From Methylocystis sp. KS32 (GTDB lineage: Bacteria; Pseudomonadota; Alphaproteobacteria; Rhizobiales; Beijerinckiaceae): 64,000 nucleotides of DNA. Positions 46,932 through 55,013 of this stretch are shown one piece after another (position 1 is the stretch's first letter; each line of letters opens with the position of its first letter). The stretch lies in contig PHSQ01000001.1 of assembly GCA_002862095.1 (NCBI GenBank), forward strand, positions 248,001 to 312,000, written 5' to 3'. Under the pieces are notes generated by a model. The model saw only the letters and a list, made by a program, of their open reading frames with translations, did no database searches and was not told the origin of the DNA. The position numbers and the translations under genes are program-made.

Positions 46932-47192
46932 TCAATAGAGCGCCGTCAAATGTTGCGCCGTTGTTCCCTTTTTCAGAATGGCTTGCGCGCGCACGGGCAG
47001 AACGCTTCCCGATTTTATTCCGCGCAGCGTCGCAACGCTGTGGTCCGAAAATGCAATGCGAAGGTCGCCGCCAGTCCCGACATAAATCGCGCGCGTCAAC
47101 GGGATCGTTTTCGTGTCACTCGGAACAATCTCGCTCGCGCCCTCGAATGGCCGCTCAAACATCGCCGCGTTAAATCCTCGCATCGCCTGCAT
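46932..47192 (-). CDS. Spike base protein, RCAP_rcc01079-like (copy 1)
   Basis: An 86-residue paralogue of the next gene: IVPSDTKTIPLTRAIYVGTGGDLRIAFSDHS then SVLPVRAQAILKKGTTAQHLTALY, with the same VPSDT...YVG-G--...LP-R...GTTA...LY pattern. Tandem duplication of this gene without an obvious tail module is unusual. The ATG is preceded by a GAGAGAACAC tract, a weak ribosome binding site. A head-decoration or spike function is inferred. Confidence 0.75.
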   Translation of the reverse strand: MQAMRGFNAAMFERPFEGASEIVPSDTKTIPLTRAIYVGTGGDLRIAFSDHSVATLRGIKSGSVLPVRAQAILKKGTTAQHLTALY

Positions 47193-47299
47193 GTGTTCTC
47201 TCGTTCAAAGTTGGCGGCGCGGCCCAAGGACTTGAAAACCGCGCCGCCTTCGCGCTCGCGACTCCGCCAGAGAGCGAGCGCAACTCGTTTACGCCGCGG

Positions 47300-47536
47300 T
47301 TAAGCCTTTCGCGCAGCGGCAATGACTTCGGGCGGCGACCAATAACCAGAATCGATCGGCTCAGGAACGCGCCCGCCAATTCGCACCGGCTTCCCATCGC
47401 CATGCTGTTCCGCGAAGCCGAGTTTGATCAGCCTTTCGGCCTGCGCGCGAGGAAAACCGGCGAGTTCGCCTTTCAAATACGGCAAATCATTTCTCAAAAA
47501 TCGCACGCAAACCATATCGTTCGTGTTCGTGTTCAT
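47300..47536 (-). CDS. Small phage protein with repeated EL-x5-A-x2-LI module
   Basis: A 78-residue protein: VCVRFLRNDLPYLKGELAGF, then PRAQAERLIKLGFAEQHGDG. Its core (beta strand, G-E-L, helix with A..RLI..G.A) recurs in the next gene downstream of the protease and in the N-terminus of the protease itself. Such short proteins lie in phage head modules; their role is not known. Confidence 0.6.
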   Translation of the reverse strand: MNTNTNDMVCVRFLRNDLPYLKGELAGFPRAQAERLIKLGFAEQHGDGKPVRIGGRVPEPIDSGYWSPPEVIAAARKA

Positions 47537-47557
47537 GTTCTATGTCCTTTCGTTTTG

Positions 47558-47749
47558 TTACCGGGTCGTCAGATTCGGGCGCCATCGGTCGGCGCGGTGT
47601 GGGCGTTCCTCGATGTCAAAAGGTCGCGCGTATCCTTTCGCGATCAGTCGCTTCGCTTGCGCCGAATCCAGTTCGACGATTGCGCCGCGAAGATGCTTGC
47701 CATGTGCGACCAGCATGACGACGCGCTGTTTTTCGTTCGCGCTCATCAA
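47558..47749 (-). CDS. Small phage protein, same module
   Basis: A 63-residue protein: RVVMLVAHGKHLRGAIVELD, then SAQAKRLIAKGYARPFDIEE. It shares the ...G--VEL--AQAKRLIAKG-A pattern with the 78-residue gene and the protease N-terminus. The start overlaps the protease stop by four bases, so it is translated together with it. No family can be named. Confidence 0.6.
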   Translation of the reverse strand: MMSANEKQRVVMLVAHGKHLRGAIVELDSAQAKRLIAKGYARPFDIEERPHRADRWRPNLTTR

Positions 47750-48384
47750 ATAAATCCGCTTGTCGGATCGGCGGGGATGCTCACCAAAGAAACTTCGAGC
47801 GGCGTCCAGCGCGTTATCAGGTGAATGGGCGGCGTTGCCGAGTTATCCACGCGTCTTTCATAAATCGCATAACCGACACTCAACGCTCGAATAATTCCGT
47901 CCTTCACGTCCTGATAAGCTCTGTCGCCATCGGGATTGCGCGAGAATCTCGCCTTCCCGGCCACAGCGGTTCCGGTCGCTCGAATTGTGTCCGGCAGCAC
48001 GACGCCAAGAATCTCCTTAATTCCGTCGTGCTTATGGCTATCCAAAAGCGGGATGCCAATTTTCAAATGCGCCATGTCAATTGCGCGCTTGCTGCAATCA
48101 AGGATTTCCTGAAACAATCCGTCTCGCGGATTCTCTCGCAAGACAGGCGTTGGCGTCGCGAAGATCAGTTCAACTGTGCGCGTCTTTTCATCTAGGCTTG
48201 ACGGCGCGGCGCTCACCGATCGGCGCACCATTGTCTTTGCCGCGTAGCGCGCGGCGCTGGAGGGTGTGTCCACGGGTTCGGCTATCAAGCGGGCAATCAA
48301 GTGAACGGCCTCGCGTTGAGGAAGCTCACAAACATCGCCGGGCTCGTGCCATTGCCAACGCGAGCTAAATCTAACGACCTGCAT
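47746..48384 (-). CDS. HK97-type prohead protease with N-terminal extra module
   Basis: A 212-residue serine protease of the phage prohead (peptidase S78-like) type. GIPLLDSHKHDGIKEILGVV carries the catalytic histidine, and DVKDGIIRALSVGYAIYER carries the catalytic serine; WTPLEVSLVSIPADP is the family end motif. The first 40 residues (VRFSSRWQWHEPGDVCELPQ..) look like the small module of the adjacent 63- and 78-residue proteins. No portal or major capsid gene lies beside it, which is odd because this protease normally sits between them. Confidence 0.85.
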   Translation of the reverse strand: MQVVRFSSRWQWHEPGDVCELPQREAVHLIARLIAEPVDTPSSAARYAAKTMVRRSVSAAPSSLDEKTRTVELIFATPTPVLRENPRDGLFQEILDCSKRAIDMAHLKIGIPLLDSHKHDGIKEILGVVLPDTIRATGTAVAGKARFSRNPDGDRAYQDVKDGIIRALSVGYAIYERRVDNSATPPIHLITRWTPLEVSLVSIPADPTSGFI

Positions 48385-48989
48385 TATTCCGCCCCCTCGC
48401 TGCTCATCGCCGCGCGCTGCGCTTCGCGCCGTTGCTCATTCGCCGCGAGACGCGCGTTTTCAGTTGCGATGACATGCGCGACATGCGCCGAAAGCGCCCC
48501 CGCTGGCGGGACAACACTGATTACGTCATGCCAGCGAATCCGCGAAAAGTTATCGCCCGGCGGCGCTGCGTTCACCCGCAAAAACCGCGCTTGCTCCTCG
48601 CGTGCTTTTTCCGTCGCTTCGAAAAACGCGAGCGCGCTTTCACGCCAATCAATCAACCATTCGCGAAACTCGTTGTCGTCAGCTTCTTCGACTTCGAGCT
48701 TGATGCGCGACTGAATTTCCTGTTCCGCGAGCGCGAGTTTTTCCAAGACAATTCGCGCGCGGTCAGCTTTTAGATCGTGCTTTTTAATTTCATCGTCATC
48801 GGCGTCGCTCGCGAGCAAATGTCTGCGTTCGAGGTCATGCGAATGAATGATCGAATCGGCGCCGCGGCGTTCGACTTCGATCCGCTCTAGCGCCTGATAC
48901 AATTCGTCCAGCACGCTTTCCGGCGCGGGTGTCGCATCGCCTTTCTTGCGCGGCGCTGGAAGGAATTTTTGCCAGAATTTTTTATTCAT
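48384..48989 (-). CDS. Coiled-coil protein of unknown function
   Basis: A 201-residue highly charged protein with predicted long helices (about 30-130; ALERIEVERRGADSIIHSHD, then KADRARIVLEKLALAEQEIQ) and a short C-terminal domain. It could be a scaffold-like head protein because it is one base-overlapped with the protease gene, but no family is recognised. ATG 48989 is chosen because it has GGAG nine bases upstream; 37 further codons upstream are dropped. Confidence 0.6.
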   Translation of the reverse strand: MNKKFWQKFLPAPRKKGDATPAPESVLDELYQALERIEVERRGADSIIHSHDLERRHLLASDADDDEIKKHDLKADRARIVLEKLALAEQEIQSRIKLEVEEADDNEFREWLIDWRESALAFFEATEKAREEQARFLRVNAAPPGDNFSRIRWHDVISVVPPAGALSAHVAHVIATENARLAANEQRREAQRAAMSSEGAE

Positions 48990-49116
48990 GCGTTCAATCT
49001 CCGTGACGTGATAATCACGCGAGAGCGTTTGCAATTGCAACGGCTGTTTCTTGCAAACTTTTGCGCGTGAGTGCGATGGTGTGCAGCGTGTCGCACTCAC
49101 TCGCCATCGCGCCGGA

Positions 49117-49569
49117 TCAACCGCATCGGAAGCCGTCCGCGATGTTTAGCAACTGTCGCCACGCCAGCGGCTTCCCGCCGTTCAGTTCGACAATATTCGT
49201 CAACGCCTGTCTCGCATCTTTGCATAACGGCGCCGTGTGCGACGCGACGCGCGCAAGGTCATAGGCCAGTGCCTTCGCCGCGCCGCTTGCCGTCATGCCG
49301 TCATAATGTGTCGCGAGCGCGTCTCGTATCAGGCCGTCCCGTTTTTCGAGCAGCGTCCTTTCGTCCGGCTCGAAGATAAAATCGGCGTCCCCGATAAAAA
49401 ACCGTTCGGCGCTTTCGCGTTTTTCGTCGTCGTCGATAAGCTGCGTCCTCGATAGCCATTGCGAAAATTTCTCGGCGGCGGCGGCTCGCCAGCGCAACCG
49501 GGCGATTGCAGCTAATGTCTCCGGGCTCAATTTCCGCCCCCTTGCGCTTCCCGCGCCTGCGAGGGCCAC
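49117..49569 (-). CDS. Unknown phage-type protein
   Basis: A 150-residue protein, helical and charged, with SPETLAAIARLRWRAAAAEKFSQWL near the N-terminus (given in part) and a Trp-containing C-terminus. It overlaps the 3' end of the upstream gene by 43 bases. Placement between SSB and head genes suggests a packaging or late-gene role, but nothing specific can be recognised. Confidence 0.5.
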   Translation of the reverse strand: MALAGAGSARGRKLSPETLAAIARLRWRAAAAEKFSQWLSRTQLIDDDEKRESAERFFIGDADFIFEPDERTLLEKRDGLIRDALATHYDGMTASGAAKALAYDLARVASHTAPLCKDARQALTNIVELNGGKPLAWRQLLNIADGFRCG

Positions 49570-49901
49570 TGATGCGATTTGTCGATTTTTGATAACGACC
49601 TAGCGGGCGATGCGCTTGAGGCCACTGGGCGGCCCGCGCTCGCGTCCAATTCCCGGCGGGCGACGATTTTGCCGTTGATGCTTCGGCGTGTCGGAGTTCC
49701 TCGAGGGACTGCATCAAGGATCAGCGGCGGCTCGTATAGGGCTTTCGCCAACCGGGCCAGCTTCAGTTCGCTTGGCCCGAGGCGTACGGGCGCACGCGGC
49801 AACCATGTCTGGAGTAGGCGACCGTCTTCCGCGCGCGAGAGGGTCAATGTGAATTTGCCAATTGTGAAGGTCTTCGGCGGCATGAGGGGTTCCGTTTTCA
49901 T
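49527..49901 (-). CDS. Unknown small basic protein
   Basis: A 124-residue basic protein starting MKTEPLMPPKTFTIGKFTLT, with a beta-rich N-terminal half and a disordered Arg/Ser/Gln-rich end. No family. It lies 18 bp after the SSB gene and overlaps the next one, so it is part of the leftward operon. Confidence 0.45.
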   Translation of the reverse strand: MKTEPLMPPKTFTIGKFTLTLSRAEDGRLLQTWLPRAPVRLGPSELKLARLAKALYEPPLILDAVPRGTPTRRSINGKIVARRELDASAGRPVASSASPARSLSKIDKSHQWPSQAREAQGGGN

Positions 49902-49919
49902 GGATGCGGCGTTGCTTTT

Positions 49920-50330
49920 TCAAAACGGCATTTCATCATGGAAATAATCCGCGCCGCTCCCGGCATGGGCGTTCAGGTCGCGCCGGTCGGCTGGAGCGGG
50001 TGAGCGGTTGTTTTCCGGCTTCTGGCGTTCACGGCGCTTCGGCGTCAGCGCAAGGATTTTGTCGGCAATTATCGTTGTTACAATTTTGGCGACGCCGTCC
50101 TTTTCGTAAGTCTCGATTTTCAACGCGCCCGCCGCGCTCACGGCGTCGCCCTCGCCAAGTCCGACAAGTTCCGCGGCGGCGCTTTCGGAAAATACAATCA
50201 GCCTCCAGAATCTGAAGCCTTCGCCTTCGCGTGCTTTGATGGTCGCGGAAACAAAATTCTTGCCGTTTTTCGACGTGCGGGACTCGGGCGCGCGGAAGAG
50301 TGTTCCCGTCACAAGGGCATGGGCGGTCAT
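49920..50330 (-). CDS. Single-stranded DNA-binding protein
   Basis: A 136-residue SSB-type OB-fold protein: ALVTGTLFRAPESRTSKNGKNFVSATIKAREG, FWRLIVFSESAAAELVGLGEGDAVSAAGAL, then a disordered linker and the acidic tip DYFHDEMPF, equivalent to the DDDIPF tail that recruits replication proteins. Shorter than housekeeping SSB (about 170). It probably protects element DNA during replication. The start overlaps the previous gene stop. Confidence 0.82.
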   Translation of the reverse strand: MTAHALVTGTLFRAPESRTSKNGKNFVSATIKAREGEGFRFWRLIVFSESAAAELVGLGEGDAVSAAGALKIETYEKDGVAKIVTTIIADKILALTPKRRERQKPENNRSPAPADRRDLNAHAGSGADYFHDEMPF

Positions 50331-50803
50331 TGCTGAAACCTTTCTTTCTCACATTCGAGGCAAAGCCAGACGCGCTTGCCGTCGATGGTCCATTCGTTCG
50401 ACGCGTAATCGCCGCAAAGGCAAAAACGATTCGTGAATCCGGCGGCGACGGCTTCACGGTTGCGACGGTCTGCGGCGCGCTGGAGCTTGGTGATGTCTTC
50501 GCCAGCCGGTCGCGGCGGGACGGGCGTTGCAACCTTGGCGCGAGTTAGATCGCTTTCGAGGGTCTCGGCTTCGGAAAAAATTTCCTGAAAACCGCCCTTT
50601 GCGGAACCCCCAAAACCCCCGAAACCTACGGGGGCAATTGCAGGCGCGGCGGATTTTTTTTCCGAAACGCCGATTCCGGGAACCCCCAAAACCCCCGAAA
50701 CGTCACATTGAGGGGTTTCGGGAGTTTTGGGGGTTCCGGATATGGCGCTTGCTGGATTTTTTTTTTCGGATTTAGCGCGCGCGATGGTTTGCCAGCGGCC
50801 CAT
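50327..50803 (-). CDS. Low-complexity protein with C-terminal zinc-ribbon-like cysteines
   Basis: A 158-residue protein. The N-terminal 80 residues are Gly/Pro/Val repeats (GTPKTPETP, GVLGVPGIG, GFGGFGGSA) encoded by three copies of one 23-bp sequence in direct and inverted order. The C-terminal part has FCLCGDY and VWLCLECEKE, four cysteines that could bind zinc. It lies between DUF3987 and SSB, so a replication accessory role is possible. Not a recognised family. Confidence 0.5.
   Translation of the reverse strand: MGRWQTIARAKSEKKNPASAISGTPKTPETPQCDVSGVLGVPGIGVSEKKSAAPAIAPVGFGGFGGSAKGGFQEIFSEAETLESDLTRAKVATPVPPRPAGEDITKLQRAADRRNREAVAAGFTNRFCLCGDYASNEWTIDGKRVWLCLECEKERFQQ
50603..50737. repeat. 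Three 23-bp G/C-run repeats, two forming a strong hairpin
   Basis: GGAACCCCCAAAACCCCCGA.. occurs at 50603-50625 and 50679-50701, and its reverse complement at 50715-50737 with one mismatch. The last two can pair over 22 of 23 bp with a 13-base loop, in the transcript of the leftward operon. The G-rich strand (GGGGGTTTTGGGGG) might also form a quadruplex. Confidence 0.75.
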
Positions 50804-50805
50804 GA

Positions 50806-52410
50806 TTAGCCCTCAACTTTAAGTTGCGGGTTCCAGACATATGCGACGCTTGGACGGCCCCCGGCTGGCGACGGATCGGGGGGCACTTGCTTGCACCAGT
50901 TGTTTTCAACGAGCAGATCGATTGCCGCCGCCGCCGATTCTCTATCGGAAATTCCGGCCCAAGATTTTTTCCAAACGTCCCGCGCCGTGAACCGTTCCGG
51001 CAATTGCGCCCTTCGTTCGACGATGAGCTTGGCGCCGGCCTCAATCTGCAATCCGCCGGCGGCGTAGAGGCGCGTGGCGTGCGAACGAAGATAATCCGCG
51101 AAGTCGAGCGCGCGCCCGGTAGATTCGGCTTCAATAGCCCCGCGTCCACCGTCGGTTAAATGGAAGAGCAACGCCAGCGCCGAAACTGTCTTCGGCATTT
51201 TAAGCAGATGGCTTTCCAGCGTTGACGCCAGCTTGCCGCTTCGCGCTTCAGTCTGTAGTTCCGTCATCCATTGGCGAAACATATCTTGCGCGTCAGGCGT
51301 GAAGCCGAAAACGGCAGGTTCCTCTTGGGCCTTGGCGAAGTCGTGGAGATCGGAAAAGGCTGCGTTGTATTGCTCGCGCGCCCGCATATCCGGCGCCCGG
51401 TCAGTCCAGCGCCATTCGCCAATGTCATCGGGCCATACGGTGAGTTGAAGGCGCTGGATTAATCCATCGTCGCTTTCACCTGTCATCGCGCCTCTGACCA
51501 GCGGGGCAATACGCGCCGGCTGAACTCCTCCAATTATTGAAACGGTCGCGTTCTCTATGTGAATAGTTCCTCGCCCGATGCGGTCGTAGACGAAACTGCC
51601 ATCGCCGTTGAAGGCCTCGAGGTAAAAGGCGCGTTCGCTCTGGAACTCTTCGCGTTCCATGCGAGCAATGAAGCCGGGCAGCTCGTCGCGAACCAGCAAG
51701 ACCCCGCGCGGATTCTCGTTGAGCAACTCGCCAAGCTTTTCCACCGTCGCGTCGTTAACGATCAGTCGAGGGCACGGCGCTTCGTCTTCGTCTCCTCTCG
51801 CGGTTTCGGAGAGAAGGCGCTTGGCTTCGTCGCGGTCGCCGTCCTTAAGCGCCTTTCTCGCGCGCTTTTGAGCCTCGCCAGCATCTAATTGAGCAAGAGC
51901 GGATTCTATTTCGGTCTCGCGGGTTTCATCTTCCCATGCCTTCCGCATACCGTCTTGGAGCCCGTAGACGGGCGCTAGCGCCGCTTGCATGGCCGGACTC
52001 TTCATTGCGCTTGGGCGCCCGATGATCGCGCCCCAAAGGTTAGGGACGATGGTCCAGTCGTCATGCTGTTTTGGGCGAACGCGAACTGTATTCCCTGCAA
52101 CGGCTGCTAGTCCGCAAATGGCCGCGATGGCGGAAAAGTCGGGGGGCGATTGTTGGCGGTCTGCGATGTCAAGAACGTAGTCGCGGATCGCATCGGGCAG
52201 TAGGCCGCCATCAAGCGGCAAAACTGGCGGCAGCGGGCTTTCTATCGGCTTCGGGCGCGGCCAGCGCTCGCTTGCTATCACGGTCGCGAGGTCTGGCGCG
52301 TGGACGATGATTTGCCCCGTGTCAGCGCGTTTTTCTCGATAATCTCGCGCGGCGGCGGCGGCCCATTCGTCCCGTTCAGCCTGTGTCCAACTCGGATCAA
52401 AAACGGTCAT
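50806..52410 (-). CDS. DUF3987 primase/helicase-like protein
   Basis: A 534-residue replication protein of the DUF3987 group, found in phages, satellites and plasmids. The core starts with AAICGLAAVAGNTVRVRPKQ and NLWGAIIGRPSAMKSPAM (the altered P-loop, about 127-144), followed by LIVNDATVEKLGELLNENPRGVLLVRDELPGFI and TVSIIGGVQPARI. The C-terminal 60 residues form a winged-helix-like end. It overlaps both neighbours by a few bases. Probably the replicative helicase/primase of the element. Confidence 0.8.
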   Translation of the reverse strand: MTVFDPSWTQAERDEWAAAAARDYREKRADTGQIIVHAPDLATVIASERWPRPKPIESPLPPVLPLDGGLLPDAIRDYVLDIADRQQSPPDFSAIAAICGLAAVAGNTVRVRPKQHDDWTIVPNLWGAIIGRPSAMKSPAMQAALAPVYGLQDGMRKAWEDETRETEIESALAQLDAGEAQKRARKALKDGDRDEAKRLLSETARGDEDEAPCPRLIVNDATVEKLGELLNENPRGVLLVRDELPGFIARMEREEFQSERAFYLEAFNGDGSFVYDRIGRGTIHIENATVSIIGGVQPARIAPLVRGAMTGESDDGLIQRLQLTVWPDDIGEWRWTDRAPDMRAREQYNAAFSDLHDFAKAQEEPAVFGFTPDAQDMFRQWMTELQTEARSGKLASTLESHLLKMPKTVSALALLFHLTDGGRGAIEAESTGRALDFADYLRSHATRLYAAGGLQIEAGAKLIVERRAQLPERFTARDVWKKSWAGISDRESAAAAIDLLVENNWCKQVPPDPSPAGGRPSVAYVWNPQLKVEG

Positions 52411-52772
52411 CGGCGCGCCTCCGCGTTCGGGCTTTCGAGCAAGTCGCGAAACGCCCCGGTCGCGGCGCGGGCGTGCGCGGCGAATAGTGAGACGCAGCCG
52501 TAGGCGGCCCGAAAGTCGCGTTCATCGATTGCAGCCGCCGCGTTTAGGGCCTCACGGGCGGCGTCGTGGAGGTTGTGCTTGACGAAGTTCAGCGTGCCGA
52601 TCAGTTCCGCCACCGCTACGGCACGCTGCGTCGAATCTGTTTCAAAATCGGGCGCGGGCGCAATATTTTGCTTGTGATTCGCGAGCGAAGCGGTATAGTT
52701 GGGGCGATTTTCTTCATGAGGGTTTGGGCCTCCGTCGTTCGCCGCGACGGGGGCCTTAGTTTTATAGAGCAT
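52407..52772 (-). CDS. Unknown helical protein
   Basis: A 121-residue protein with a disordered N-terminus (to about 50) and a helical C-terminal part (AVAVAELIGTLNFVKHNLHD; DFRAAYGCVSLFAAHARAAT). No family recognised. It overlaps the start of DUF3987 by four bases and follows the excisionase-like gene by three bases. Confidence 0.5.
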   Translation of the reverse strand: MLYKTKAPVAANDGGPNPHEENRPNYTASLANHKQNIAPAPDFETDSTQRAVAVAELIGTLNFVKHNLHDAAREALNAAAAIDERDFRAAYGCVSLFAAHARAATGAFRDLLESPNAEARR

Positions 52773-52775
52773 GAC

Positions 52776-52988
52776 TCACGCCGCCTCCTCATTCGAGAGA
52801 CGCGCCGGAAGTTCGTGAACGCTCGCCGCGACAATTCGCACGGACCGGCCGAGCTTTACCGCCTTGAGCAACCCGGCCTTTCGGAGGTCGTCAAACTGCT
52901 TTCGGCCAAGCCGAAGCGCACTTCGCGCCTCGTCGCAAGTCATTAGAACTGCGGGCGTTTCGGCCTTGGGAATTTTTAGAGGAATCAT
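52776..52988 (-). CDS. Excisionase-like MerR/AlpA-type HTH protein
   Basis: A 70-residue DNA-binding protein: MTCDEARSALRLGRKQFDDL, then RKAGLLKAVKLGRSVRIVAASVHEL (given in part: GLLKAVKLGRSVRI) is the winged-HTH plan of excisionases/AlpA regulators, with the basic wing KLGRSVRI. ATG 52988 is preferred to the longer frame at 53066. It lies two genes from the integrase, the usual position for a recombination directionality factor. Confidence 0.75.
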   Translation of the reverse strand: MIPLKIPKAETPAVLMTCDEARSALRLGRKQFDDLRKAGLLKAVKLGRSVRIVAASVHELPARLSNEEAA

Positions 52989-53082
52989 TCTGTCTCGCTC
53001 CGTCTGCCGCTTGTGTGCGGCGATGGCGCGAAGATGGAATATTTTTTGCGAGAGCGGATTGCTCAATAAGTTTTAGCGACGC

Positions 53083-53583
53083 TCAAATATTGGGCGCGCC
53101 CGCAAGCAGGACCGGAATTAGCACCGCATCGGCAAAATCGCTTTCCCCAGCGGCTTCCGCCCATCCCCGAATTTGCGTTTGATTGAGGTCGCGCGCGTCT
53201 CCTCCAAGTGCGACCATCGTCGCGAGCGACATATGTTTGAGCCAAAGCGCGTCGCTGGCTGTCCGGTCTTGATCCAGCTTGCGCCGTAATGTGGCGGCTT
53301 TGCCGTCTATCGTCGCTGGAGCGCCGGGGGCGGGGCGCAGTTCATAGGAAAGGGCAACCGTGTCTGCCTTCATTTTATCCGCGCGCTGGGCAGCTTCGGC
53401 GCGGGCGGGAATCTGTCTCCCGGACAAGATGGCAATCGCCAACCGGCAAGCCCGCAATCTCGGCATACCGCAGCATTCCAACGCCAGCGCGGTCGCGAGC
53501 AAATAGCGGTCCGCGTCGTAGTTTATGGCGACCTTCGGCGCGCCACCTTCGCCTTTTTGAGGCCCTCGCTTTGTCTGCGTCAT
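53083..53583 (-). CDS. Unknown protein coupled to the integrase
   Basis: A 166-residue protein, MTQTKRGPQKGEGGAPKVAI onwards, with an alpha-helical middle (DRYLLATALALECCGMPRLR) and no known family. It starts inside the integrase stop (ATGA), so it is translated with it. The N-terminal GGAPKVAINYDADRYLL pattern appears in some element-encoded proteins beside integrases, but I cannot name a function. Confidence 0.5.
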   Translation of the reverse strand: MTQTKRGPQKGEGGAPKVAINYDADRYLLATALALECCGMPRLRACRLAIAILSGRQIPARAEAAQRADKMKADTVALSYELRPAPGAPATIDGKAATLRRKLDQDRTASDALWLKHMSLATMVALGGDARDLNQTQIRGWAEAAGESDFADAVLIPVLLAGAPNI

Positions 53584-54839
53584 CGCGGAAACACCACAAC
53601 GTTTGCAGGCGCGGGCTTGCCCTCGACAATAGCAAGCAGCCTTGCTTGCCACGCGGCAAGAGCGGCGCGTTTCTTCTCGATTCCGTCCGACTTTAGATAG
53701 TGACGCCTTAAAACAGCCGTCTGCTTGTCGTCGCTCTCATGGCCGATGATCGCGCCGATTGTGTCGCGGGCAATCCCCATATCGTCCAGCTGCGAAGCGA
53801 CCGTTCGCCGCAAATCGTGGGTTCCAAAATGCGAGATCGGAGAGCGGTTGCATTTACGCTGGAATGTTATCCGCGAGCCTACTGAGGATGATGTTAGGCC
53901 GGTCCCCCGTTCGCTTAGGAAAAGCGGCCCCTGCTTGATGCTTACAAGCCGACTGGCGACAATCTCGCGCGCCAGTCCAGAGAGCGGCGTTGTCCTCGGC
54001 TTTCCGTTCTTCGAGCGCTCCGCTGGAAGCGTCCAGACCCATGAGTCTTGATCAATTTCTTGCGCCGTCATTCCCGCGACTTCGCCACAACGAGAGCCTA
54101 GTAGAAGTTGCAGGCGAAGCACGGCGGAATGATCGGGCGGCGTCGCGTCCGAAAGCAGCCACGCATAGAGCGCCTTTATCTCGCTTTCGTCCAAGATGCG
54201 GTTGCGCGGCGTCCCCGGATCGTAAACGGCTATGCCGGACGTTGGATCGTTTTCGAGAATGTCTCGGCTTATGGCCCATCGGAACATTGCGCCAATGGTT
54301 TGCCGTCTCTTCTCGGCTTCGCGCTCATTGCCGCGCGCTGCAACGCCGTCCAGCAATTCGCGAACGTGGCGGCGCTCTATGTCTTGAGCGCTCATTTTCT
54401 TGATAGGCGCGAGGGCTCGCACAAGTCGTCGCTCAATGTCCGCCGCCGTGCGAAGCTTTCCCCTTACGCGCTTCTCGCAATAGATCGATATTAGTTGCTC
54501 GACGGTATAGGCCCTCGACTTCTCTTCTCGCTGCGCCGCTTCGTCCGCCAATAGATTTTTTCCAGCGCGCGCCGCTTTCGTTATCTCGTTCGCACGGTCG
54601 CGCGCCTCTTGTAGCGAGAGGTCGCGCGGGAATCCGCCTATTGGTCGCGATATGACCTTGCCGCCTTTCACGCGCGCAGCGACATACCATGTTCGCGCGC
54701 CATCGGAGGCGACTCTAATGGAGAGCCCGCGCGTCAGAATGTCCCGGATACGGTATGGCGCGCCATTCGGTTTGAGCGATTCTATAAATCTGTTTGTGAG
54801 CGCTTTCGCCTCGACTGTTTTACCAGCGCCTCGCTTCAT
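53580..54839 (-). CDS. Tyrosine recombinase (integrase)
   Basis: A 419-residue site-specific recombinase of the phage P4/DUF4102 type. The N-terminal arm-binding region includes ALTNRFIESLKPNGAPYRIRD and SIRVASDGARTWYVAARVKGG. SAM-like core-binding at about 105-190. The catalytic domain has R in LLLGSRCGEVAGM, HxxR in THDLRRTVASQ, H in IIGHESDD and the nucleophile Y in RRHYLKS. All catalytic residues are present, so it is probably active. ATG 54839 is preferred over 54890, which would place the start inside the 22-bp terminal repeat. Confidence 0.93.
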   Translation of the reverse strand: MKRGAGKTVEAKALTNRFIESLKPNGAPYRIRDILTRGLSIRVASDGARTWYVAARVKGGKVISRPIGGFPRDLSLQEARDRANEITKAARAGKNLLADEAAQREEKSRAYTVEQLISIYCEKRVRGKLRTAADIERRLVRALAPIKKMSAQDIERRHVRELLDGVAARGNEREAEKRRQTIGAMFRWAISRDILENDPTSGIAVYDPGTPRNRILDESEIKALYAWLLSDATPPDHSAVLRLQLLLGSRCGEVAGMTAQEIDQDSWVWTLPAERSKNGKPRTTPLSGLAREIVASRLVSIKQGPLFLSERGTGLTSSSVGSRITFQRKCNRSPISHFGTHDLRRTVASQLDDMGIARDTIGAIIGHESDDKQTAVLRRHYLKSDGIEKKRAALAAWQARLLAIVEGKPAPANVVVFPR

Positions 54840-54873
54840 AAAATGTCCCGCCACGATGTCCGAATGTCCGTTC

Positions 54874-54895
54874 CGTGCTAACACGGTCAAAACAA
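54874..54895 (+). repeat. Terminal 22-bp direct repeat, right copy
   Basis: Identical to 41647-41668 in the same orientation, 118 bp inside attR and 35 bp upstream of the integrase start. It could serve as an integrase arm site and also control integrase transcription. Confidence 0.75.
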
Positions 54896-54928
54896 ATGCG
54901 CGCCATTCGGATGGTATTTTGATAGATA

Positions 54929-54992
54929 CTAGATGGAAGATAAAGCAGCGGTTTCCCTTTTACAAGCAGCATGTTATGACGCTAGATGGAAG
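54929..54992 (+). repeat. Pair of 11-bp direct repeats near attR
   Basis: CTAGATGGAAG at 54929-54939 and 54982-54992, 53 bp apart, about five helical turns. They lie between the 22-bp repeat and attR and are further candidates for recombinase or excisionase sites. Confidence 0.55.
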
Positions 54993-55013
54993 CTGATGGA
55001 AACGATTTAGCAA

